A stretch of DNA of 64,000 nucleotides, from NCBI RefSeq assembly GCF_028769735.1, contig NC_088200.1:73649894-73713893 (forward strand), in the 5' to 3' direction. Below, in pieces: positions 49,601 through 57,375 of the stretch. Every line of letters begins with the position of its first letter. Position 1 is the first letter of the stretch. Both the position numbers and the translations under genes were made by a program. Source of the stretch: Zonotrichia leucophrys gambelii (Eukaryota; Chordata; Aves; Passeriformes; Passerellidae). Under the pieces are notes generated by a model. It had not been told where the DNA came from. It was given only the letters and a program-made list of their open reading frames with translations, and made no database searches.

Positions 49601-52600
49601 TTCAGAGTAGCTTGGGTTTATCAGGCATTTCTGTGGGAAAAGAAGCTCCTACCAAAGATGAGAGGCTCAAACATTTAAAAAAGCATACAGCACTCTCAAT
49701 TCATTCAATGCATTAACAAGTTTAGGTTTTAGTGCTCCATTTTAGTGCTGGGCATAGATATCAAGTACTGCAGCACTATCTAAATGCCCATAAAACACCC
49801 AATTTATAAAAATGAGCACTCCTCAGCGTTACAGAACACTTGAATATAAAATAACATCTCTTTTATTTCTAACTATTTTGCAATTTATTTTTCAAACTGC
49901 TGTACCTAGTGCTCCAAGTTAAGACACTTGCAAATTATTAATGGCTTGTGTTTACTACTTTTGGAGTAGGTTTAAAATTAGGTCTCTGTTCTCCCTTCAG
50001 ATCCATTCTCCTGCCTTCCAACAATCACCAGCTTCTCCACACTCCCTTTGCCCCACAACTAGCAGCAAGTGGCTTTCAGTTTTGAGGGCACATCCAGATT
50101 GCCCTCTACCAGTAAGCTCCACAACAATGCAGGTAAATTTCTTCATTTTACAAGTAAAAGGTCAAGAAGGGGGAACTTCCATTGCACTTCAAGATTTTTC
50201 TGTTGGACAGCACTAGAAATGGCTCAAATGCCAGTTTTTAACAAGGTTATATATATATATATATCCTTGCTTCCTAACAAGGAATATACACAATACAGAA
50301 GACAATGAGGCAAAAAAAGTTGATATTAACTTGAAGATCATCTCAGCACTGCCACTTAAATTATTGCTAGGGTGTAGCCTTTCAGAAGACAAATTCAGTT
50401 TTAAGTAGGTCACATGTTTTTATACAAAGTGGTCATTTATATTTGTCCTCTGATGCATCCTCTAAAATTAATGAGGCATCACACAACCACGCAATGGTGG
50501 ATCTGCCAGAAGGCCGCCAGCCCTGCAGATATACCCTTCAGAAAGTTAGGGAAAGGTTTCAAAACATAGGGACTAATCTTGAATATGCTCTTAAGAATTG
50601 CTCCTGAACAACAGTAACATTAAAAAACAAACAAACAAAACCAAGGAAAAAAACACAAAAAAACAAAATAAAACACCAAAACAAACACACAAAAATACAC
50701 AAACAAGCAAACAAAACAAACCCTTACCAACTAACTATTTCTAGTAGGAATATAATCTAATAGGATTATATCTGCTTTAAGCTTTTCTGCATGTTCCAAA
50801 TAGGCAATAATGCACACCACACACACACCTAGTGAGCCCACCAGGAGAATTTGTACATATTTTGTCTAGTACCCCGTTCAACCACACAGAACATCATTAG
50901 TTAAGATAAAGGTTTTATAGAGTCAGACTTAACAGAGAAAAACTTTGCTGAAGAGAAATTATTTCTCTTCGAATCACCTCAAACAGATGATTGAAAAATG
51001 TCAGGAACAAACCAAATATGACACATCCTCAATCACCAACACCTTTTGCTGTCCCTCCATCCCATAAAAATAAAATTGGCTGTTCTACAACTGGCTGGAG
51101 TTACAAGAAAGCAACTCCTAAGCCATCCTCAAAGCACTAATCAAGAACTCTTCTTTTAAAACACACAGAAAGCAACAAGTTGGTTGTGACTGCTGCAGTT
51201 TGCCAGTCACAAGCGAGCAGAAAAGCCTGGCTAGGAGGATTGGGAAAGTCCCAGTTAGTGTGCACCCATCCATGATCCAAATGCCCACACTGAATCTGAT
51301 TTTAAGCAGTGGGGGTGGGTTGGTATTTTAATGAGACACTAATCTGGGTTAAAATAAATGTGGTTGTAATTTGACCACATACTTCTTACATCACCAGGCA
51401 CTCAAGGCTATCCCGTAATTTCCCTGTCAAATATAGCTACTGTTGTAAGTTTCCAAAAGGAACATAAAGCCTAGACAGCATTAATCGACGATAATATATC
51501 CATACTGAGTATTCGTAATAACTGCTATTTCAGTTATGATTTAATACTCAGTTCAAACCACTTGGGAAGAGAGAAACAGGCCAGCAGGCAGTCATCTGGA
51601 TTACAGTTATTAATTCCAACTATTAGAAAATACTCAGGAGTTCTGAACTACCAGCTATTAAACTGAGAAGAGAAAAAAAAAACAGGAGCATGGATCTGAC
51701 CAGACTTCTGACAGCAATTTTACTTTCCATAAGTGTTGTCTCACTAAAACTAGGCACAGAGGCCTCTCATCCTCATCTTTAGGTGTGCCTATTCCAGAGG
51801 AAAGTTTAAAAGCATTGCACGACAATGTCAGAAAGTCCCTTTCTAAGTGGAACAGACACATTACACAATGCCACAGCCCAGCACCCGTCAAAAATGTTAG
51901 CAGCATTAACAAAGTTTGGTGAAGATTCTAGAATGCATAAGCACTTTACACCAGTCTTCACAGTCTGTTAAGTGCACTTTCTCAGCAGATGGTCAAAATT
52001 CACCTTGGAACACTTAGGAACGGACCAAAGAACAAGCTCTCACTTAAACAAACAGTGCAGAGCCCTAGAAGTCTGAGCCAAGCAGCAGCTCCCCAATTTG
52101 CCCTAAAATCCCAATCCCAAAAGCCAGCTCAGTTTCCTACACAGTTATCACCTGGGATGCACAGTTACTGCAAACGTGTCTAAACCCACACCACATGCAG
52201 CTTGATTCTAAACACTGAAACAAGGCCAGCGTCTAAATTTGTGACAGAAAAAAAAAAAAAAAAAAAAGGCTTAGAGCTAACAGCCACAGAATCACAGTGT
52301 AAACGATTTTCTGGAAGAGAGCATGCAGACTGAAGTGCCATGATGTGCTCTCATACAAAACCTTGTTAGTGGAAGTGGAGAGCTTCGCTAAATTCACTTT
52401 ACAATCCACAGGGCACAACGCCGACAAGTCACTGGCACGGGACCGATCCATGAGAGTCCTGAGCTGTTTCCTACAAGGCAGAAAAGGCCTTAACACTCCC
52501 CTGCACACACAGGGTGCGAGAAGGATGTAAACTTTAGCTAATCTTCCCTCTCAGACGCAATTCTGGGCACAGAGATATTGGCCTGTGTTACACATACACT

Positions 52601-53098
52601 TTCTGCATAAACCCAACTTCGAGGGGCCTCACCCCTTTTACTCCTGAGACTTCAAAACTGAAACAAACAAATAACTGAATAAAAAAAAAACCTAAAAGCT
52701 TTCCAACGAAACTTGGCTGATTTCGCCAGCGCCTCTTAACTTCTGGAAAGAGACAAAAGCTTTGGCTGGGTGTCTTTAGCGGGTAGCGAGACAACGCTTA
52801 TGGACAGACGGGCTAATGCAGGCGGCAGACAATCCCATTTGCACGGCCACGGGGTAACCTGGACAGCAGCTCCCTTCGGAGCCCCATCCTCACCCTGCCG
52901 GGGCCGGGCACCCCCCGGGACACACGGGAGAAACACCGGGATCCGCATGGGGGGTGTGGGGTGTCCGCCCCGTCCCGCCTCGCCCCGCTCACCCCGCTGC
53001 TCCTTCAGCGCCAGCACGGAGGCGACATAATGCGCCAGGTCGAAGAAAGGGAACATGCGGAGGCGGGAGAAGCTCAGCGGCACCTGCCACAGCTCCAT
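40396..53098 (-). CDS. TMEM38B: TMEM38B, TRIC-B cation channel (whole coding locus, six exons)
   Basis: Six minus-strand exons (53098-52993, 48608-48452, 45929-45745, 44949-44862, 42982-42865, 40602-40396) join into 861 nt, 286 residues plus stop. All introns have GT/AG borders and the phases (1,2,1,2,0) are compatible. The product matches the TRIC-B family along its length; the human protein is about 291 residues. Visible landmarks are FPFFDLAHY (16-24), MLYCFGG (53-59), [10 protein letters not shown] (114-123), GWARGAGG (146-153) and a lysine-rich tail KKKTAKK (278-284). From family knowledge, TRIC-B is a homotrimeric seven-helix monovalent cation channel of the ER/SR membrane that balances charge during calcium release, and the KEV segment binds phosphoinositide. 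Loss in humans causes recessive osteogenesis imperfecta. No frameshift or missing key motif is seen, so the gene looks functional. Repeats have entered intron 5 and both flanks but no exon. Confidence 0.96.
40810..41507 (+). mobile_element. CR1 LINE 3' end, split by an LTR, in TMEM38B intron 5
   Basis: The left part (to 40954) holds 'gcaattctttagtgagggtggtgagatacagg'. The right part (from 41340) holds 'gttcaggaccaggctggataaagcc', 'gatggaactggatgatctctgaggtcccttccagcc' and a terminal 'tctatgtttctgtga'. Without the LTR the two parts join into a normal CR1 tail. It is antisense to TMEM38B. Confidence 0.85.
40955..41339 (+). mobile_element. Solo LTR inside intronic CR1 (same family as 2504-2880)
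   Basis: Starts TGTCACAGACA and ends ACTGTCACA. The interior matches the copy at 2504-2880 nearly base for base across long stretches, including the GAAAAATCC/GGATTTTTC stem (40974-40999). AATAAA lies at 41261-41266. It lies antisense to TMEM38B. A 6-bp target duplication is not evident; GTTG at both junctions is the nearest match, so some junction erosion is likely. Confidence 0.85.
42865..42982 (-). CDS. TMEM38B: TMEM38B coding exon 5 (residues 179-218)
   Basis: After TTTCTAG the exon completes Y179 and reads [15 protein letters not shown], then [21 protein letters not shown]. These are two membrane helices of the channel, and KHNL.FLYTIF is conserved with mammalian TRIC-B. It ends in phase 0 at GTAAGA, so the last exon starts on a whole codon. 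Confidence 0.95.
42983..44861 (-). other. TMEM38B intron 4
   Basis: Unique AT-rich sequence. A 210-codon open frame runs antisense at 43095-43727, but it has no recognisable domain and looks like chance. No repeat ends were seen. Confidence 0.8.
44862..44949 (-). CDS. TMEM38B: TMEM38B coding exon 4 (residues 150-179)
   Basis: This 88-nt exon is easy to miss. It begins after ATTTCAG, completes G150 and reads [20 protein letters not shown] then TNELLHMS, ending TA|GTAAGT within Y179. The order glycine-rich turn, NFEQLV, WKPE is diagnostic of TRIC-B. Mammals have a lysine where this protein has H176 (LLHMSYP instead of WLKMSYP). The exon falls in the phase gap between exons 3 and 5, which confirms the gene model. 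Confidence 0.95.
44950..45744 (-). other. TMEM38B intron 3
   Basis: A short 795-bp intron of unique sequence. Nothing further is recognised in it. Confidence 0.85.
45745..45929 (-). CDS. TMEM38B: TMEM38B coding exon 3 (residues 88-150), KEV signature exon
   Basis: The acceptor ATTTTCAG is followed by G-TAT-CTG, completing W88 and reading [11 protein letters not shown]. The exon carries the most conserved TRIC stretch, [15 protein letters not shown] (K116, E117, V118, R120), and the beginning of GWARGAGG. In solved TRIC structures the equivalent lysine and the arginine four residues later contact phosphatidylinositol-4,5-bisphosphate at the pore. Both are present here. It ends in phase 1 at GTAAC. 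Confidence 0.96.
45930..48451 (-). other. TMEM38B intron 2
   Basis: AT-rich with T- and G-rich low-complexity stretches near 46280-46335. I see no mobile element or alternative exon. Confidence 0.8.
48452..48608 (-). CDS. TMEM38B: TMEM38B coding exon 2 (residues 36-88)
   Basis: A pyrimidine tract ending in CAG precedes the exon, and GTAAGC follows. It joins exon 1 in phase 1 to restore QRG-VVEVS, then reads [16 protein letters not shown] and a hydrophobic stretch ending [10 protein letters not shown]. This covers transmembrane segments near the pore entrance in the TRIC fold. The last codon (W88) is split TG|G with exon 3. Intron 1, at 4,384 bp, is the longest of the gene. Confidence 0.95.
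48609..52992 (-). other. TMEM38B intron 1
   Basis: It contains a (TA)n run near 50249-50266, an A/C-rich simple repeat at about 50620-50725, and a poly-A run at 52246-52267. No element with recognisable ends and no extra exon was identified. Confidence 0.85.
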
Positions 53099-53260
53099 AG
53101 CCGGGCACGGAGCTCCCGGAGCGGCTGCCCGGGACGGGAGAGCCCTGCGGACGCGGCTTGGCCGCTGCCGGCCGCCGTCAACGCGGGGCGGGGCGGGGCG
53201 GGCGCGGCGTCTCACGGCGCTGGCCCTCCCTCAGCCCCGCGGCTCCGCGCTCCGAGCTGC
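52850..53260 (-). promoter_or_regulatory. CpG-island promoter of TMEM38B with tandem GC boxes
   Basis: CpG density rises sharply against an AT-rich background. At 53185-53204 there are four overlapping GGGGCGG-type Sp1 boxes about 90-110 bp upstream of the start codon. No TATA box is seen, as is usual for housekeeping genes. The island straddles exon 1. GC boxes work in both directions, so a divergent transcript towards higher coordinates is possible. The transcription start itself cannot be placed from sequence. Confidence 0.8.
52993..53098 (-). CDS. TMEM38B: TMEM38B coding exon 1 (residues 1-35 and first base of codon 36)
   Basis: Encodes the N-terminus [12 protein letters not shown] followed by the family-typical [10 protein letters not shown]. 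The chosen ATG (53098-53096) has G at -3 and G at +4, a strong initiation context, and matches where known TRIC-B proteins begin. An in-frame ATG exists further upstream at 53215, but the 39 residues it would add are arginine/proline-rich, GC-driven and unlike the family. The exon ends in phase 1 at a GTGAGC donor (52992-52987). It lies inside a CpG island. Confidence 0.95.
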
Positions 53261-53815
53261 CTGCCCTGCCTTTTGTTTGCCTGTTTTTGGTCAGAATGCT
53301 GATAGTCCTGCACCGTGCACAGTTTGAGGTCGGTTGTGGCCTCCCTCAGAGCCCCTGTTGCGTTTGTGTTGCTTCCCTGCGCACTTTGTGCACAGGTTGC
53401 TACACTCACCCTGATACATTGTTTTTTTTCTCTTTTTTTTCTTTCCTGTTGAATATTTTTGAAACTCATCAAGAGCATTACCAACGTGTACGGTCGGTTC
53501 CACATGTGGTCTTTCCCAGGTTGATGCTATCTATCAGTTGCTGAGGGTATTAATGTACACCAGACGCTGCCAGAGCTCAGCAGAAACGCCTTAATGCATT
53601 CTTTACACCCGTTTTGATGGCGAGGGCTAACTTTGCCTCCTTAAAGTTCTATATCCAGTGTTGCACCAATCCCACAGTATTTTCAGCAAAGCTATTTTCC
53701 TCGTGAACTGCCCAAGTGAAACATTTTTGAAGATCCGCTAACTCCAATATACTTGACATTTGCTTTTTCTTTGTTCACCAGACTTTGTTCACCAGGAGGG
53801 CCTGAAGGAAATTCG
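53261..53815. other. Upstream flank of the TMEM38B promoter
   Basis: Unique sequence with poly-T stretches at 53420-53441 and a 14-bp tandem pair (ctttgttcaccaga/g) at 53769-53796. A plus-strand open frame starting at 53158 in the CpG island has no recognisable domain. Confidence 0.6.
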
Positions 53816-54303
53816 TGTAATGAGAATGGTTGGGGTTGGAGGTGCCAGGAAAATTAATCCACAAACACCAGAGGTTTATGTCTAAAAAGAAGACAGAGGA
53901 GTCCTTTTACTTTATTCAAATAAAGGGAGAGGCCATGGGGCCCCCAGGGATCTCACATTTTGGAGGACTCAGCCTCCTTTTTATCCCAATTTCCTGGCTA
54001 CATTTCCCTTCTCTCTTTCCCCATTTCTGAAGTACTTGAGAGGTTCTGACTCCCCGAACACCTGATACCAAAGATTTCCCCTCTGATGCATAACCCTCCC
54101 TTTTAGTTTTTAATTCTTACGGAATTTAGGGGTTTTTCTTCCTCATTGTTTCTTTGGTCTTTCAATGTCTAATTTCATTTATCAGCAAACCTAAAATTTA
54201 TTTGTAAAAGCAAATACCTTTTTCCATTCACCAACCGTGGAATTCTTCTCATTGTTTCTTTTATCCACCAGCAGACCCACAGCTTGTTTGTAAAGACAAA
54301 TCC
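53816..54303 (-). mobile_element. LTR-type repeat (probable, boundaries uncertain)
   Basis: On the minus strand it ends ...CCAACCATTCTCATTACA, with AATAAA about 110 bp earlier (near 53910-53925), as expected for an LTR U5 end. Towards its other side two related segments (about 54145-54235 and 54250-54303, both with 'cattgtttctt...cagca...ttgtaaa...caaat') suggest an internal duplication. No clean target duplication was found. Confidence 0.5.
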
Positions 54304-54309
54304 ACTGTT

Positions 54310-55215
54310 CTTCTCAGAGAGGACCTTAAAAACTCATTCATGGGCAAGAATACCTTCCACAATCCCAGGTTTCTCCAAGCTCCATCTAGCCTGTCCTTGG
54401 ACACTTCCAGGGATTGGGCAGTCACAGCTTCTCTGGACACCCTGTGCCAGGTCTCACCACCCTCACAAGGAAGAATTTCTTCCTTATATCTAGATCTATT
54501 CTCTTTCAGTATGAAGCTGTGAAAAACGCCAATCACTTGTTTTTAAAATTTTTAAAAGTTTAATGATAATAAAATGGTTATTAAAATAGCAATCTGATTA
54601 GAGTAATAATAATTTGGACAATTTGAATTAGGACAATATGAGACAATAGGAATTAAGAGTTACGGACGTCCGGGTACCTTTTTCTGGGCAGCACAAGCCT
54701 GAAAAAGGATCCACGTTAACAAAGGATTAACCCTTAAAAACCATAACCTGTTGCATATTCATACATCTCATACATGATGCATAAATTCCATGCAAACACA
54801 GGATTCTGTCTGGGCAGTCTCAGCTTCTTCCTCTTAATCCTAACGGCATCTTTAGGGTTGAGCAAGGCGGGAAGAAGTTCATTTCTTCTGATAATGGGGC
54901 AATAAATTCCCTTTCTCTGATAGCAGTCCTGTGGCTGCTATCTTGGTTCAAGTCCTTTCTTTAAAAAAAAGTATTCTACATAGCATAGTTTCTATTTTAA
55001 CCTTATGTTATACCCTAAAACTATACTTAACCCACTATTTAAGAGAATTAATACAGCATAACTTTCTAACACAACACATATAATGTTCATTTTAATATTT
55101 GCGAAAAGCCAATCATAAAATACACATTTTTCACAAAGCAATTCCCCTCTTGTCCTCTCACCTCATGCCCTTGTAAACAGTCTCTCCATCTTTCTCCAGG
55201 CTCCCTTCAGTTTAC
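54310..55215 (-). mobile_element. CR1 LINE 3' fragment, split by an LTR
   Basis: The left part is 54310-54517 ('accttccacaatcccaggtttctccaagc...ggaagaatttcttcc...ctctttcagtatgaagc'). The right part is 55136-55215 ('aattcccctcttgtcctctcacctcatgcccttgtaaa...'). Removing the LTR and one AAGC restores continuous CR1 sequence. Confidence 0.88.
54518..55135 (+). mobile_element. Solo LTR, 618 bp, inserted in CR1 with AAGC duplication
   Basis: Starts TGTGAAAAACGCC and ends ATTTTTCACA, with the short inverted termini typical of an LTR. AAGC flanks both sides (54514-54517 and 55136-55139). A polyadenylation signal AATAAA at 54901-54906 and a TATA-like CATAAAT upstream suggest plus-strand sense. A 4-bp duplication fits class I (gamma-like) integration. 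No internal viral gene remains, so it arose by LTR-LTR recombination. Confidence 0.85.
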
Positions 55216-56374
55216 TAGTTTGTGAATTTTTGGCTGGTTTTCCCTACTGAATTTTTCCTGAACTGTTCCTGTCTTTTCAATTCAGCTTCCACATGCTGGT
55301 GAAAAGAACTTTTAAAGGCTCCAAGTTTTGCAAGTTTCCAAGTTTCCAATGCTCCAAGTTTCACTGTATGGTGAAGTTAAGCAAAGCAGACTGAAGATGT
55401 GCAGCTTTCACAGGTGCTCTTGAACTTGTTCTTTGCCTACCAAGAACTAATTTCAGGAAATAACTGAAATTGTAGAAGCATTCCGGGGAAAAGGTTTATG
55501 CCACTCAACATAGCAAACACTTGAACTTTTCCCAGAATAATTTCAGCTTGCTATGAATAACGAGCTTTTATTTTCATTGATTTGCCTATTATCAGTACCA
55601 TATTCACCAATAAGTTCCTATTCTCAACGTCTCTTCCTTTCTGTGCATCCAGTGACTCATTTGCTCCCTGAGAACTGACCCATGTGCATGCAGCCCATTT
55701 CTGTTTCCTGGCCATTTCCATCTTCATTTCATCTATATGAAGAGATTTAGTCAAAGTGATCTCTTACTCCCCATGTCATTAACAAATCTAATTCTTATTT
55801 TCTGTCCTGCAGACTCAGAAGCCAGAGTTTGTTTTCTAGAGCAGAATATCGACTTGCCCCAGTTTAGAGGTAATTAGACATAATACATTTCTGGAGCAGA
55901 AATGAGTTCAGCATAATTTCGTTTCCCCCTGAGCAGGGCTCTGTGTCCGTGCAGCTGCAGCCACGGAGCCACTGACGGGATTTAAAACGATGTAATCTTT
56001 TTCACTCCTTGCAGTACTGGTTTATCCCCACCGAGTGGCATCCGTCTCATTGCTAGGCAGTGAAAGCTACTAGGCTATCTCGTCTGTGATCGTAGAAGGA
56101 GAGGGAGAGAAATTAAAATGGCAGTGACAGCAAGGAACCTACGGTGACACAAAAAAAAGTCGCAATTTGGGCCGGCAACATCTGCGCTGCAGCCACCTCT
56201 GTGCCTGCAGCTTGTGTAGAGATACCCAAATTCTTGAACATGCCAGCAGTGATACCTCTACTGGTGCTGTTTTGAAGCAGATCAGCAATACCTGCCTGAA
56301 CTTTCAATTTTTAGTAGGGTCCTCAAACACATAATACTGCACTGTCACTGCACCTGAAGTGTTGCTCTCCAAAG
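55216..56374. other. Gene-free intergenic sequence
   Basis: Unique sequence. A minor tandem 'ccaagttt' motif lies near 55319-55363. No exon or element end was recognised. Confidence 0.55.
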
Positions 56375-56379
56375 CAGAG

Positions 56380-56887
56380 TTGTGTTGGTCTGGGCTGGGG
56401 TAAAGTTAATTTCCTTCCCCGAGGCTGGTGTGGGGCTGTGTTTTGGATTTGGGCTGAGCTCAGGGGTGATGATGCAGAGATGTTTTTGTCATTGCTGATT
56501 GAACAAGGGCTTTGCTCCTGCTCATGCTGAGGAGATCCCAAGTGACCCCAGGGATGTTCCAGACCACGTGACAACATGTTCAGTGTATAAAGTGGGAGGG
56601 AAAGGAAAGGGAGGACATTTAGAGTGGTGGCATTTGACCTCCCAAGTCACTGCTCTGTGTGATGGGACCCTGCTCTGCTGGGAATGGCTGAACACCTGCC
56701 CAACCATGGGAAGCAGGGAATCCATTCCTTGTTTTGCTCTGCTTGTGTGAGCAGCTTTTGCTTCCCTTATTAAACAGTCATTATCCCGACCTGTGAGCTT
56801 TTACCCTTCCAGTTCTCTCCCCAGTCCCAATGGTGGGAGAGTGAGGACGGATATGTGGGCTGGGCTGGTGACTGGGGTTAAACCACA
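56380..56887 (+). mobile_element. Solo LTR of ERVL-like type with CAGAG duplication
   Basis: Begins TTGTGTTGGTCTGGGCTGGGG and ends GGGGTTAAACCACA. It is flanked by CAGAG at 56375-56379 and 56888-56892. A TATA box (TATAAAG) is at 56586-56592 and a polyadenylation signal ATTAAA at 56769-56774, giving plus-strand sense. The 5-bp duplication and end sequences fit the widespread avian ERVL-like LTRs (from memory). No coding part remains. Confidence 0.85.
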
Positions 56888-56892
56888 CAGAG

Positions 56893-57328
56893 GTATCTGG
56901 TGTGGAGGTGAATCTCATGGCAGTGAGGTGGGAAAGCATGTTAACCACCACAATTTAAACAAGAAAGACATTTTGATGAGCTTTCTACCAGGAAATAAGA
57001 GCAGCAGTTTCTCTAGGACTGCTGGTGACCAGGGAGAAATTCCTGTGTGTTCAGGGTGGCTTCTTAGCAGAGCAGAGAATAGAGGAAGCCACCAGAGAGA
57101 AATTAGACCACAGAACACAGTCTGTGTAATAAAAGTAGAGTAACAAATAAGAAAACTTAAAATCTGATCAATTTCCAGCTGTCCTGGACATCTCAGCAAT
57201 AATTTAAAGACAGCAGGGGATAAAACACCTGAAATGATCCTGCTCATCCTTGAACCAAGTATACAGATGCTGAGAGAACTGTGTCAGTGTGACCTGATGG
57301 TATTAGTGTTTGAGCTAGGTACACCTGT

Positions 57329-57375
<47 letters not shown>

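Noticed and set aside
53099..53215. Upstream in-frame ATG extending TMEM38B by 39 residues
   Set aside because: The extension is Arg/Pro/Ala-rich and unlike TRIC proteins; the downstream ATG has a strong context and matches the family start.
53158..53544. Plus-strand 128-codon frame starting MAAAGRRQRG in the CpG island
   Set aside because: A divergent transcript is possible, but the sequence is GC-driven then low-complexity, with no homology recognised.
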